64,000 bases of DNA from AP-16 sp046727735 (lineage in GTDB: Bacteria > Pseudomonadota > Alphaproteobacteria > Rhizobiales > Xanthobacteraceae). The notes beneath the pieces are model-generated. The model was not told where the DNA came from and made no database searches. It saw only the letters and a list, made by a program, of their open reading frames with translations. Location of the stretch: NCBI GenBank assembly GCA_046727735.1, contig JBKPDF010000002.1, positions 43,682-107,681 on the forward strand, given 5' to 3'. Made by a program: the position numbers and the translations under genes. The first letter of the stretch is position 1. Each line of letters starts with the position of its first letter. Positions 1-8,868 of this stretch are shown here, piece after piece.

Positions 1-60
1 GCGCGCGGCTCGCATCGCCGCAGCCATGGCCTCGACGGTCCACAGCGCGCGATCGCTCAT
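1..60 (-). CDS. murF: MurF, UDP-MurNAc-tripeptide--D-alanyl-D-alanine ligase (5' end only)
   Basis: Only the first 20 codons lie in the window; the gene runs off the left edge. The start ATG overlaps the murE stop as ATGA, which is the usual coupled arrangement in the dcw cluster. The visible peptide begins MSDRALWTVEAMAAAM, the kind of opening seen in alphaproteobacterial MurF. MurF adds D-Ala-D-Ala to the UDP-MurNAc-tripeptide in the cytoplasm. The call rests on position after murE plus this short match, since no catalytic motif is visible. Confidence 0.8.
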   Translation of the reverse strand, partial: MSDRALWTVEAMAAAMRAAR

Positions 61-1502
61 GCGACCTTCTCCTCGAGCGCCGACAAGACCGCCTCGTGAT
101 CCGTGAACGGCAACACCCGGTCGCCGACGATTTGGCCGGTTTCGTGGCCTTTCCCCGCAATCAGCAGCACGTCCCCGGGTTTCATCTCGGCGATGGCGCG
201 GCGGATCGCTTCGCGCCGGTCCGGGATTTCCAGCGCGCCGGGCGCCGAGGCGAGGATCGCGGCACGGATCGCCGCCGGATCCTCGGTGCGAGGATTGTCA
301 TCGGTGACCATCACTCGGTCGGCATTTCGCACCGCGGCCGCGCCCATGAGCGGCCGTTTGCCGGGATCGCGATCGCCCCCGGCGCCGAACACCACGATGA
401 GCCGATCTCGCGCGTAGGGCCGCAGCGCCGCGAGCGCTTTCGCGAGCGCATCGGGCTTGTGCGCGTAATCGACGAAGACCGGCGCGCCGTTCTTGCGGCC
501 GACGAGCTCGAGCCTGCCCTTGGCGCCGCGCAGGCGTTCGAGGTGCGAGAACACCGCTTGCGCTTCCTCTCCGGCCGCAATCAACAGGCCGGCCGCGAGG
601 AGCGCATTTTCGATCTGGAACTCGCCCACGAGCGGCAGCCGGATGTGGAACGTCTTGCCCGCGTGCTCGATGCGCAGACGTTGGGCAAAGCCGTCGATTT
701 CCCTGCCGAGGAGCCGAATACCCCGGCCGCGGCGCCCCACGGTCAGCACGCGCAAACCACGCGCCGAGGCGGTGCTGAGCACCCGCTCCGCCTGCTCGTG
801 ATCGGCGGCAACAACGGCGCCCGCCTCGGGCGTCAACAGAGTTTCGAACAACCGCAGCTTTGCCCGGAAATAGCTTTCGAGATCGCGGTGGTAATCGAGG
901 TGATCGCGGCTCAGATTCGTGAACGCGCCGGCGCGAAGCCGCACGCCGTCGAGGCGGCGCTGATCGAGCCCGTGGGAGGACGCCTCGATCGCCGCATGGG
1001 TGATGCCGGATGCGGCCAGGCTTTCGAGCGCGCGGTGCAGCGCGATGGGGTCGGGCGTGGTCAGGGAACCATGGGACTCGATTCCCGGCCCATGGATGCC
1101 GAGTGTGCCGATGCTTGCGGCCCGTCGGCCCAGTCCGGTCCAGATCTGTTTGGCGTAATCGACGACCGAGGTCTTGCCGCTCGTTCCGGTCACCGCGACC
1201 ATCGCGTCCGGCTGGCGGGGGAAGAAGCGGGAAGCGGCGAGTGCCAGCGCGCGGCGGGCATCCGGCACCTGCACGAATGGGACATTCGGCACTGATGCGG
1301 GCGGGCGCTCGGCCACGATTGCGACCGCCCCGGCCGCGACGGCTTCGGCCGCGAACGCCAGCCCATCTGTCTTGACCCCGCTCACGGCGACGAACAGGTC
1401 GCCCGGCCGCACCTTGCGGCTATCGGCCGCCACGCCGCGGACTTCCGTCTCGGCATGCCGCAGGTCGAGCTTCCCATCGCTTAGAACGTCGGCGAGCTTC
1501 AT
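57..1502 (-). CDS. murE: MurE, UDP-MurNAc-L-Ala-D-Glu--meso-diaminopimelate ligase
   Basis: Cytoplasmic Mur ligase that adds meso-diaminopimelate to the UDP-MurNAc-dipeptide with ATP. The 481-residue protein has normal family length. The Mur ligase P-loop GTSGKT is at about residues 106-111. The DNPR motif at about 402-405, which reads the DAP side chain, marks a DAP-adding rather than Lys-adding enzyme. The N-terminal uridine-binding domain (about 1-95), central ATPase domain and C-terminal ligase domain appear in order. It lies between ftsI and murF on the same strand and overlaps murF by 4 bp, so translation is probably coupled. Confidence 0.97.
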   Translation of the reverse strand: MKLADVLSDGKLDLRHAETEVRGVAADSRKVRPGDLFVAVSGVKTDGLAFAAEAVAAGAVAIVAERPPASVPNVPFVQVPDARRALALAASRFFPRQPDAMVAVTGTSGKTSVVDYAKQIWTGLGRRAASIGTLGIHGPGIESHGSLTTPDPIALHRALESLAASGITHAAIEASSHGLDQRRLDGVRLRAGAFTNLSRDHLDYHRDLESYFRAKLRLFETLLTPEAGAVVAADHEQAERVLSTASARGLRVLTVGRRGRGIRLLGREIDGFAQRLRIEHAGKTFHIRLPLVGEFQIENALLAAGLLIAAGEEAQAVFSHLERLRGAKGRLELVGRKNGAPVFVDYAHKPDALAKALAALRPYARDRLIVVFGAGGDRDPGKRPLMGAAAVRNADRVMVTDDNPRTEDPAAIRAAILASAPGALEIPDRREAIRRAIAEMKPGDVLLIAGKGHETGQIVGDRVLPFTDHEAVLSALEEKVA

Positions 1503-1547
1503 CGCGGGTGTTCGGCTCCTCGCAGCCTGGTGGCGCGCCGGCCGCGC

Positions 1548-3299
1548 TCAGCGCGCCTCTCTGGCACTCGTCAGGATCAGCCGGTCGGCCGGCGGCAGAT
1601 CGAACCGCGGCTCGATCCCGAGCAGCGGCGCGATGCGGGCGATGACTTTGCCCGCGGTGGGCGCCGCGTTCCAGCCGGAAGTGGTGAAGCCGTGGGTGTC
1701 CGGCGCCGCCTGCGGCTCGTCGAGAATGACGGTCAGTAGATACCGCGGCTGGTCCGCCGGCAGAACCGCCATGAAGGTATTGAACACTTTGCTCTTGGAA
1801 TAGCGGCCGCCCACCACCTTTTCCGAGGTGCCGGTCTTGCCGCCGACGTAATAGCCCTTCACGTCGGCCTTGGTGGCCGTGCCCTTCTCGGCGTTGAGGC
1901 GCATCAGGTAGCGCATCTTTTCGCTGGTTTCGGGCTTGACCACGGCCTTGGCGAGAGCCCGCGCTTCCGCCTCGCTGCGCTTGAGGAAGGTCGGCGCAAT
2001 GAGGTAGCCGCCGTTGAGGAGCGCGCCGACCGCCATCACGGCCTGCAGCGGCGCAACGGAGAGGCCGTGGCCGAACGCGATCGTCACGGTGTTGAGCTCG
2101 CCCCAGCGTTTGGGCACCAGCGGCTCGGCGCTCTCCGGCAGCTCGGTGCGCAGCCGGTCGAGCTGCCCCATTTTTTTCAGGAAAGCCCGATGGGGATCGA
2201 CGCCGATCGCGAGCGCCATGCGGGCGGTGCCGATATTCGACGAATAGGTGAAGATTTCCGGCACGCTGAGCACGCGATTCTGGGCGTGATAATCGCCGAT
2301 GCTGAACTTGCCGTAGCGCAGCGGCACGCGAGCGTCGAAGGTCGAGGCGAGCGTCACCTTGCCGGAATCGAGCGCCATCGCCAGGGTCAAGGCCTTGAAC
2401 GTCGATCCCATTTCATAGACGCCGGTCGTGAGCCGGTTCATGCGGTTGGGATCGATGGCCTGCCGTGGATTGTTGGGATCGTAGTCGGGGAGCGAGACGA
2501 GCGCGATCACTTCACCGGTGCGCACGTCGGTGACGAGGCCTGCGGCGGCCTTGGCCTTGAATTTCTCCTGCGCGGCGATGAGCTCGTCGCGCACCGCATG
2601 CTGCACGCGCAGGTCGAGGGCGAGAACGACCGGGTTCTGCAGCCGGTCGGTGGCGAAACCGGCGATATGCAGGGCAGCGAGCCCGCTCGCGTCCAGCCAT
2701 TTCTCGATTCCCGCGATGCCCTGGTTGTCGATGTTGACGTGGCCGATGACGTGCGAGACCTCCTGCGCGTTGGGATACACGCGCTTGTTCTCGTCGAGGA
2801 ATCCGATTCCGGGAATTCCGAGGTGGTGGATGTCCTGTTGTTGCTTGCTCGAGATCTCCCGCTTCAGCCAGACGAAGCCGCGTTTGGAAGCGAGCCGTTC
2901 GCGCAGCTCGCCCGCATCGAGATCGGGCAGCACCGCAGTGAGCAGCTCGACGGCCTCGTCGACGTCGATCAGCTTGCGCGGCTCGGCGAACAAAGACGGC
3001 GCCTTGACGTCGGTTGCGAGAATCTCGCCGTTGCGGTCGAGAATGTCGGGACGGGCGGTTGCGACCGCGTCTTGCGCGGTGCTGCGCCGGGCGACGTGTA
3101 CGTCGGGCGCGACCCCGTGCATCACGAGGCGCGCGGCGATCACCGCATAGATCGCCGCGAACGCCGCAATCGCCAGCGCCACCCGCGCCTTTGCCTTGGC
3201 GCCGCGGTCGGCGGTGGCGCCGTAGAGCAAACGGTGAAGCAGGCGCTCGCGCGGTTTCTCGTCGCGGGATTCCGGCGGACCTGGCGCGGGCGCGTGCAT
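1548..3299 (-). CDS. ftsI: FtsI/PBP3, septal peptidoglycan D,D-transpeptidase
   Basis: Class B penicillin-binding protein that cross-links septal peptidoglycan and works with FtsW. The 583-residue protein has a basic cytoplasmic N-terminus, one membrane anchor (about 39-60), a PBP dimer domain and a C-terminal transpeptidase. The three penicillin-binding motifs are visible: SxxK as STFK (299-302), SxN as SSN (353-355) and KTG (488-490). It lies directly downstream of ftsL in the dcw order. Length and motifs are complete, so it should be functional. Confidence 0.97.
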   Translation of the reverse strand: MHAPAPGPPESRDEKPRERLLHRLLYGATADRGAKAKARVALAIAAFAAIYAVIAARLVMHGVAPDVHVARRSTAQDAVATARPDILDRNGEILATDVKAPSLFAEPRKLIDVDEAVELLTAVLPDLDAGELRERLASKRGFVWLKREISSKQQQDIHHLGIPGIGFLDENKRVYPNAQEVSHVIGHVNIDNQGIAGIEKWLDASGLAALHIAGFATDRLQNPVVLALDLRVQHAVRDELIAAQEKFKAKAAAGLVTDVRTGEVIALVSLPDYDPNNPRQAIDPNRMNRLTTGVYEMGSTFKALTLAMALDSGKVTLASTFDARVPLRYGKFSIGDYHAQNRVLSVPEIFTYSSNIGTARMALAIGVDPHRAFLKKMGQLDRLRTELPESAEPLVPKRWGELNTVTIAFGHGLSVAPLQAVMAVGALLNGGYLIAPTFLKRSEAEARALAKAVVKPETSEKMRYLMRLNAEKGTATKADVKGYYVGGKTGTSEKVVGGRYSKSKVFNTFMAVLPADQPRYLLTVILDEPQAAPDTHGFTTSGWNAAPTAGKVIARIAPLLGIEPRFDLPPADRLILTSAREAR

Positions 3300-3305
3300 G
3301 AAGGG

Positions 3306-3677
3306 TCACCGCGGCTGCGGGACGCTGCCGGTCGACCGCTCGCCGCGCGGCTCGGCGTCGACGAGGATTCCGAAGGAGTCGACGGGCGGCACGAGGTCGA
3401 TCGGCCGCTCCGGCAATTGCTGAAGGTTGTCGCGCTGCCCGAGCTCGATCGGCTTGAGCGGCAGATGGCGGCGAGCCAGCGCCTGAATGCGTTCCGGACC
3501 GTCGAGCGCGGTCCATTCCGCGCGCAGCGCCGCGACCGCGTCGCGCTCGCGGCGGATGTCCGCGCGCAGTCTTGCGGCCCGCTCCGCCTGCAGGGTCGAT
3601 TCGAATTTGATCTTGTAGACGTCGGCGGCGGCGAGCACGAGCGCGGCGAGCACTCCGATATGGAGAATGCGCAGCAT
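3306..3677 (-). CDS. ftsL: FtsL-like cell division protein
   Basis: Small bitopic divisome protein of 123 residues. It has one N-terminal membrane segment (about residues 3-19, LRILHIGVLAALVLAAADV) followed by an Arg/Ala/Glu-rich stretch suited to a periplasmic coiled coil, then a proline-rich tail. FtsL sequences diverge widely, so the call depends mainly on position between rsmH and ftsI and on this topology. The start ATG overlaps the rsmH stop by one base (TGATG), which points to coupled translation. The family recruits FtsB/FtsQ and FtsWI at the division site. Confidence 0.85.
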   Translation of the reverse strand: MLRILHIGVLAALVLAAADVYKIKFESTLQAERAARLRADIRRERDAVAALRAEWTALDGPERIQALARRHLPLKPIELGQRDNLQQLPERPIDLVPPVDSFGILVDAEPRGERSTGSVPQPR

Positions 3678-4708
3678 CAGGTCCGGCCCAGGATCTCGTC
3701 GAGGCTCGGCAGCCGCGGCAGCGCTTCCGGTTGGCCGAATGCGGCGGCATCCGTGCGTTCGGCGCCGCGCAGCTTGGCCGAGCGGGCGCGCGGATTGGCG
3801 GCAAGCTCCGTCGCACCGGGAACGACCGGTCGTTTGGTTAGAATGCGGAAGCTCGGCGCCCGGGCTGCGCGCTCGGGCAGATGCCGCGACGGCAAGCCGG
3901 GCTTCGCGCGCGCCGCCAAGAAATTCTTCACGATGCGGTCCTCGAGCGAATGGAACGCGATCACCACGAGCCGGCCGCCGGGAGCAAGCAGACGTTCGCC
4001 AGCAACGAGCGCCTGCGCGAGGTTGCGGAGCTCGTCGTTGACGAAAATCCGCAGTGCCTGGAAGGTGCGAGTCGCCGGGTGAATGTCGCCGGGGCGTGCC
4101 CGCACGACGCGCGCGACGATGCCCGCAAGCTGCGCGGTCGTGCGGATCGGCTCATCGCGCCGCGCCGCTACGATCGCCCGCGCGACGGCGCGCGCGTGCC
4201 GTTCCTCGCCGAGCGTCGCGACGATCGCGGCAAGCTCACGCTCCGAGGCGCGTGCCAGGATCTCGGCCGCGGTCGGTCCGGCGCCGTTCATGCGCATGTC
4301 GAGCGGCCCATCGAGCCGGAACGAAAAGCCGCGCTCGGCGTGACCGAGCTGCATCGATGAGACGCCGAGGTCGAGCAGAATTCCCTGCACGGCATCGAAG
4401 CCGAGTTCGCGCGCAACGACGTCGAGCTCGGCGAAATTCGCTTGCGCGAGGGTGAGGCGCCCGCCGGCGCGCTCGACGAGATCGGCGCCCATCGCGACCG
4501 CATGAGGGTCGCGATCGAGCCCGAGCACCTGCACGTCGCCCGCCGCTAGGATCGCGCGGGCGTGACCCCCGGCCCCGAACGTGGCATCGACGTAGATCCC
4601 GCCGTCACGCACGGCCAGGAGCTCGATCGCCTGCGGACCGAGCACGGGAATGTGAGGGGCCGGTCCGCCAGCGACAGCCGGTTGCCCGCTGTCGCGGCCC
4701 ATCATCAT
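3677..4708 (-). CDS. rsmH: RsmH (MraW), 16S rRNA m4C1402 N4-methyltransferase
   Basis: SAM-dependent methyltransferase acting on C1402 in the ribosomal P site. I place the start at the ATG that overlaps the mraZ stop as ATGA. This gives 343 residues, and the open frame further upstream is only a shadow of mraZ. The SAM-binding loop reads DATFGAGGHARAIL near residue 40, and the family block IAFHSLEDRIVKNF lies near the C-terminal third. Gene order mraZ-rsmH-ftsL-ftsI is the standard dcw order. Three ATG codons occur in a row at the start; the first best fits the overlap. Confidence 0.95.
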   Translation of the reverse strand: MMMGRDSGQPAVAGGPAPHIPVLGPQAIELLAVRDGGIYVDATFGAGGHARAILAAGDVQVLGLDRDPHAVAMGADLVERAGGRLTLAQANFAELDVVARELGFDAVQGILLDLGVSSMQLGHAERGFSFRLDGPLDMRMNGAGPTAAEILARASERELAAIVATLGEERHARAVARAIVAARRDEPIRTTAQLAGIVARVVRARPGDIHPATRTFQALRIFVNDELRNLAQALVAGERLLAPGGRLVVIAFHSLEDRIVKNFLAARAKPGLPSRHLPERAARAPSFRILTKRPVVPGATELAANPRARSAKLRGAERTDAAAFGQPEALPRLPSLDEILGRT

Positions 4709-5184
4709 TCCCGTGCTCCGAGCGGGTCTTCCGCCGCCATCCGGGAGCCCAATTGCCTCTTCAGCGCGCGCACTTTCCCGGTGGCCTCCGCGAGCTGCGC
4801 GCGGAAGCGTTCGGGCTCCCAGATCTGAAACTTGTGGCCGAGCCCCACGAAGGCGACCGCCTCGCCGACCCCCGCATGGGCTTTGAGCGGCTCCGACAGG
4901 ATCACCCTGCCCTCGCCGTCGATCTTCAACGTCTCGCTCGTGCCGTAGAGCGCCGCCGAAAAGTCCTCCCGCTCGTCCGAGAACGGGGGAAAGCGGCCGA
5001 TCAGCTGCTCGATCTCGGCGAGCAGCGCGTTGCCCCCGGCATCGAGCGCCGGCCGATCGAGCGCGGGATAGACGTAGAGGCCGTCGAAGCCGTCCCGCGC
5101 CAGGACGCCACGGTACGACGCTGGGATCGAGACCCTGCCTTTGGCGTCGAGGCGCAACGTGAAATTGGACACGAACCGGTCCAT
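4705..5184 (-). CDS. mraZ: MraZ, transcriptional regulator of the division/cell-wall cluster
   Basis: DNA-binding regulator, 159 residues, first gene of the dcw cluster. It contains two AbrB/SpoVT-like half domains, recognisable by DAKGRVSIPASYR near residue 14 and DGEGRVILSEPLK near residue 88. In characterised species MraZ forms a ring and binds repeated TGGGN boxes upstream of its own gene. Such boxes occur about 110 bp upstream of this start, so autoregulation is likely. The C-terminal tail is slightly longer than the usual 143-152 residues. Confidence 0.95.
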   Translation of the reverse strand: MDRFVSNFTLRLDAKGRVSIPASYRGVLARDGFDGLYVYPALDRPALDAGGNALLAEIEQLIGRFPPFSDEREDFSAALYGTSETLKIDGEGRVILSEPLKAHAGVGEAVAFVGLGHKFQIWEPERFRAQLAEATGKVRALKRQLGSRMAAEDPLGARE

Positions 5185-5293
5185 GTCGCTTCTCGCCCCG
5201 CCCTGTCCGCTCCCGATGCGCCGTGCAGGCGTCTTCTTGGTCGGGATCGAGGTCGTCTCCGCTAGCCAGAACGGTGACCGTGAACGACCTCTG

Positions 5294-5318
5294 TGGGAAA
5301 TCTTGGGATATCATGGGA
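5294..5318 (+). promoter_or_regulatory. MraZ boxes: three TGGGA repeats at exact 10-bp period
   Basis: TGGGA occurs at 5294, 5304 and 5314, followed by a decayed TGG at 5324. All are separated by 5-nt spacers, so they fall on one face of the helix. This matches the known MraZ operator pattern (TGGGN repeats with 5-nt spacing). They lie in the divergent region between mraZ and the amidase gene. The TGGGA reads on the + strand, opposite to mraZ. The box could repress mraZ and may also affect the amidase promoter. Confidence 0.75.
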
Positions 5319-5454
5319 TATAATGGTCGTCAATGGAATGGGAACGCGAAATCCCGTTCCCCCCGTTGACGGATTAACGCCCTATAAACTTAAGGAAGCG
5401 TTTGCGGCGGGTTCGCTTTCACTGCCGCCCCGGATCGTCCCTACAACGGCTGCT

Positions 5455-6264
5455 ATGTCGGGCTTCTCGCCGGATTCCCCGCTCGTGACCGCGGTGAGAG
5501 CATCGCCGAACCACGGCGAGCGCAGCGGGGGGCGGCGCCCCGACATGATCGTGCTGCACTACACCGGGATGGAGAGCGCAGATGCGGCGCTCGATCGCCT
5601 TTGCGGGATCGGGCAGCAGCCCGAACCCCTCGTCTCGGCGCATTATTTCGTGCACGAGGATGGCCGGATCATCCAATGCGTGCCCGAGATGCGGCGTGCC
5701 TGGCATGCGGGCGCCTCCTCCTGGGAAGGCGAGGAGGACGTCAACTCGCGCTCGATCGGCATCGAGATCGTCAATCCCGGGCACGATTTCGGCTATCCGG
5801 ACTTTCCGGCGGCGCAAATTCGCCAGGTCATTGCGCTGTGCCGGGACGTCCTGGACCGGCACGGGATCCGGGCAGACCGCATCCTCGCGCATTCCGACGT
5901 GGCGCCGAGCCGCAAGCAGGATCCCGGCGAGAAATTTCCTTGGGCGAAACTGTTCGAGGCGGGCGTCGGGCACTGGGTCGAACCGACACCGATCGCGGGC
6001 GGACCCGGGCTCGAGCCCGGCGACCGCAGCGCCGCGGTGTCGCAGCTCCAAGGCCTGTTCGCCGAGTACGGCTACGGCATCAACCCGACGGGTTTTTTCG
6101 GGGACCAGACCCGCGACGTCGTCGCGGCATTCCAGCGCCACTTTCGCCCCGCGCGTGTCGACGGCGTCGCCGACGGCTCGACGCTCGACACGTTGGAGCG
6201 CCTGCTGATCGGCCGGCGCTTGCTTGTTGCGGCAGCGACGCAGGGCCGCCCGGCACGATCGTGA
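5455..6264 (+). CDS. N-acetylmuramoyl-L-alanine amidase (AmiD type) with peptidoglycan-binding domain
   Basis: Predicted zinc amidase that cleaves MurNAc from the stem peptide. An Amidase_2 domain covers about residues 20-175. The likely zinc ligands are the His in IVLHYTGM, a central His in the RRAWHAG region and the His in ILAHSDVAP. The family's RKQDPGEKFPW block follows. A PG_binding_1 domain (about 190-260) ends the protein. The first ATG giving a sensible domain start was chosen (269 residues); the open frame extends upstream with no better start. No clear signal peptide is seen, so it may act in the cytoplasm on recycled anhydro-muropeptides. Confidence 0.85.
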   Translation: MSGFSPDSPLVTAVRASPNHGERSGGRRPDMIVLHYTGMESADAALDRLCGIGQQPEPLVSAHYFVHEDGRIIQCVPEMRRAWHAGASSWEGEEDVNSRSIGIEIVNPGHDFGYPDFPAAQIRQVIALCRDVLDRHGIRADRILAHSDVAPSRKQDPGEKFPWAKLFEAGVGHWVEPTPIAGGPGLEPGDRSAAVSQLQGLFAEYGYGINPTGFFGDQTRDVVAAFQRHFRPARVDGVADGSTLDTLERLLIGRRLLVAAATQGRPARS

Positions 6265-6391
6265 CGACCTGCGGCGTGCGAACGGCGAAGCAGATGTGCG
6301 GCACGCCGGCCGGCGCGTCCGTTTCGGCTCGATCGTGCAACGCAGTCCGGCTCGAGTTCGACGCAGCGAGCCGGCAGCAGGTGCCCCGCCG

Positions 6392-7558
6392 CTAGGGTGC
6401 CAATTCTCCGAGCACGACGGCTTTTCTCGCTCCGGTTGCGGTCGGCACGTTGCCGGCCCTGCCCGACAGGGTCTCGTTGGCCAAGATTGCGAAGCCAAGC
6501 GCCTCCTTGGCGTCGTTGACCTCTTTGGCTTGCTTGTCGAGTTCCCGGATTTCGATCTGCGGCAGCAGCTCGCGGATCCGCCGCATCAACGTCCTGTTGT
6601 AGCAGCCTCCGCCGGTGAACGTGATATGCGCGAGATCATGATGCAGCAGAACGAAGCTCGTGTAGGCTCGTGCGATCGAGAGCGCGGAAAACTCGACTCC
6701 CGTTCTCAACAGATCCAAGGGTCGCGCGCCTTTGTATTTGTCCCCGAAGGCGCGCAGCACCCCGGGGCCGAACTCATCGTATCCCGCGGCCTTGGGCGGC
6801 GGATGGCGTAGAAACGGGATCGCCATCATTTCCTCCAGAAGCTCGGGAACCGCCGTCCCCTGTGCGGACAATCGCCCGTCCTGATCCATGCCGGAATCGT
6901 TCCCGGGAACGAGCCGAGCGAAGAAATCGATCGGCATGTTTGCCGGTCCCGTATCGAACGCGATCACATTCTCCAATTTCGGCGTGACGACCGTGACATT
7001 GGAAATGCTGCCGAGGTTGTTCAACGCGACGGTTCTGTCCTTGTCCCGGTACAAGACGTAGTCGACGAGCGGGATGAGGGGCGCACCCTGTCCGCCCGCC
7101 GCCATGTCGCGCACCCTGAAATTCGATATCGTCGGAATTCCCGTTTGTTCGGAAATGATGGACCCGAAGCCGACCTGGAGGGTTGAAGGAATCCCGTCGC
7201 TGCCTGGCGGCACGTGAGCAATCGATTGCCCGTGGGATCCGATGGCGTCCACGTCAGCCGCGCTCAGCGCCCTCGCGGCGAGGAAATCGTTCACGCATTG
7301 CGCGAATTCGTTCGCGACGAGGAAATTCGCCTGGCAGACGTCGCGCACGGTCCCTTCCCTCGCGGCGAGCAGCATGTCCCGTATGCGGGGCTCGTATCGC
7401 CGGTAGAAGCTGTCGATCAGGCGCACCGAGAGCTCCGGAAAAGCTCCGGAGATTTCCACGAACGCAAGATCCACGCCGTCCATGCTCATGCCCGACATCA
7501 GGCCGACGATTCGCCGTTTCGTCTTGCGGATCGCGTTCAGCAATTTATCCAGCGACAT
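6392..7558 (-). CDS. anmK: AnmK, anhydro-N-acetylmuramic acid kinase
   Basis: Cytoplasmic kinase that hydrolyses and phosphorylates 1,6-anhydro-MurNAc to MurNAc-6-phosphate during wall recycling. The 388-residue protein shows the family opening GLMSGMSMDGVDLAF (about 19-33), the central DTGPANMPID block and the FTGGGCYNRTLM nucleotide-binding segment near the C-terminus. It converges with the adjacent amidase gene. Both would act on turned-over peptidoglycan, so the pairing makes functional sense even though they are not co-transcribed. Confidence 0.93.
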   Translation of the reverse strand: MSLDKLLNAIRKTKRRIVGLMSGMSMDGVDLAFVEISGAFPELSVRLIDSFYRRYEPRIRDMLLAAREGTVRDVCQANFLVANEFAQCVNDFLAARALSAADVDAIGSHGQSIAHVPPGSDGIPSTLQVGFGSIISEQTGIPTISNFRVRDMAAGGQGAPLIPLVDYVLYRDKDRTVALNNLGSISNVTVVTPKLENVIAFDTGPANMPIDFFARLVPGNDSGMDQDGRLSAQGTAVPELLEEMMAIPFLRHPPPKAAGYDEFGPGVLRAFGDKYKGARPLDLLRTGVEFSALSIARAYTSFVLLHHDLAHITFTGGGCYNRTLMRRIRELLPQIEIRELDKQAKEVNDAKEALGFAILANETLSGRAGNVPTATGARKAVVLGELAP

Positions 7559-7883
7559 CTGAAACCCTCTGCGCGCGAGTCGCGGTTCATGCGAGGCTCA
7601 TTTTGTCCCGCCGATCCGCTCATTGCGGCAGGCGCTCTTGCGCTCATTCCAGTTGCGCGGGTTCGGCGAAGCTTCCCCTCTGCCACGGGTCAGTCGATTG
7701 CCGGCGGCAGAAAATAGCCGGTGATCGGCTGTGGCAATCATAGACAGCATATTCGATTGTTGAGAATCGCCCTGGATTCCGGCAAGCCTGCGAAACCCGC
7801 AACATTCGTGAAGCACGGCGTTCAAGACCGTTCCGGCGCCGCGGCGGCCCCTTGACGGGAAATCCGCCTCACCCCATTCCTAA
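7559..7883. other. Intergenic stretch without a convincing gene
   Basis: About 325 bases between anmK and rnpB. Short open frames exist but show no recognisable family, no good ribosome binding site and atypical composition. The stretch presumably holds the promoters of anmK (leftward) and rnpB (rightward). No strong -10/-35 pair could be assigned with confidence. Confidence 0.5.
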
Positions 7884-8293
7884 AGCGTCAGTCGGCCGGA
7901 CGGCTGCTGCGGCAAGGACCGAAAGGTTGCCGCGGAGGAAAGTCCGGGCTCCATGGACATGCGGTGCCGGATAACGTCCGGCGAGGGTGACCCCAGGGAA
8001 AGTGCCACAGAGAAGCGAGACCGCCGCGGCTGAAATCCCGCGGCAAGGGTGAAACGGTGCGGTAAGAGCGCACCGCGTCTGCGGCAACGCAGGCGGCACG
8101 GCAAACCCCACCGGGAGCAAGACCGAATAGGGGCGGCAGGGGAGCAATCCCCGGATCGATGTCCGGATCGGCCGCCCGGGTAGGTTGCTCGAAGCGCCGG
8201 GCAACCGGCGTTCAAGAGGAATGGCCGTCGCGCGCAGGGCGGCGTATCGGGCCCTGCGCCCTACAGAACCCGGCTTACAGGCCGGCTGGCGTG
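7884..8293 (+). ncRNA. rnpB: RNase P RNA, bacterial class A
   Basis: Catalytic RNA of RNase P, which matures tRNA 5' ends. Conserved segments appear in order: GAGGAAAGTCCGGGCT near the 5' end, CCAGGGAAAGTGCCACAGAG, the GGGTGAAACGGTGCGGTAAG block with AGAGCGCACC, and ACAGAACCCGGCTTA near the 3' end. The ends are set by a perfect 12-bp pairing (with G-U pairs) between 7886-7897 and 8280-8291. Transcription is rightward. Open frames on the opposite strand here are shadows of the RNA gene. Confidence 0.96.
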
Positions 8294-8298
8294 ATTAT

Positions 8299-8336
8299 GG
8301 GGCGTCCGGCGGAAAGACCGCCGGGCGCCCCTCCAT
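8299..8336 (+). terminator. Rho-independent terminator of rnpB
   Basis: A 14-bp GC-rich stem (8299-8312 with 8318-8331, one G-U pair) and a 5-nt AAAGA loop are followed by a T-rich run. It starts six bases after the closing helix of RNase P RNA. Confidence 0.85.
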
Positions 8337-8337
8337 T

Positions 8338-8721
8338 TTAAATCGCCGTAGAGGGGGGAACCGACGATACCGGCTGGTCTGCCAACAGGCGTCGCAACAC
8401 TTCGTCTTTGTCTCTAATAGGAATGTACAGGTCAGCTATGATCGCGAGCGGCAGATTTCTATCCGCATGACCCAAATCGCTCCTGATAACCTTGACTAAC
8501 TCGGCGAGCTTGTCTCGAACCGCGAATGTCCAGAGTAGCTTTTGCTGTTCGGTCATTTCGGGCGTCGGGGTCTTTACAACAGTTTGGAATTCATGCCATT
8601 CCAAAATGGCATCTGCCGATCCCCACATTACCAGCGCATAGTTTATGTCATAGAAATAGTTCATCAATTTTTCTTCAGCTAACTGAAGATTGGATGCCGA
8701 CGTCTTTATAAAGTACATCAT
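8338..8721 (-). CDS. Hypothetical protein, soluble part of a probably nonsense-split membrane protein
   Basis: 127 residues from the first available ATG; no family recognised. It is rich in Leu/Lys/Asp, and its codon use and base composition are more AT-rich than the neighbours, suggesting transfer. The reading frame stays open 49 codons upstream of this ATG. There it encodes a clear membrane segment (APIASAIIAAIVAFGVAI) and a charged helix (RKRELEFKIREKKVEAYQK), but no ATG, GTG or TTG precedes it. An in-frame TAA at 8869-8871 separates this from the short upstream reading frame. The protein as written is probably the remnant of a longer two-helix membrane protein. Confidence 0.5.
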   Translation of the reverse strand: MMYFIKTSASNLQLAEEKLMNYFYDINYALVMWGSADAILEWHEFQTVVKTPTPEMTEQQKLLWTFAVRDKLAELVKVIRSDLGHADRNLPLAIIADLYIPIRDKDEVLRRLLADQPVSSVPPSTAI

Positions 8722-8868
8722 GAAATCGAATATTTTTTGATACGCTTCGACTTTCTTTTCTCGTATCTTGAATTCGAGTTCCCGCTTCCTCTGAACAAAA
8801 TTGGACGTTATCGCGACTCCAAACGCGACGATGGCGGCTATAATTGCCGATGCAATCGGCGCCTCTAA

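Noticed and set aside
5366..5388. TTGACG and TATAAA as the amidase promoter
   Set aside because: The spacer is only 11 bases, too short for a sigma-70 promoter.
7598..7825. 75-codon leftward frame between anmK and rnpB
   Set aside because: No family, no ribosome binding site, and composition unlike coding sequence of the neighbours.
7869..8215. Leftward open frames of about 110 residues
   Set aside because: They lie antisense within RNase P RNA, which explains the sequence conservation; no protein family matches.
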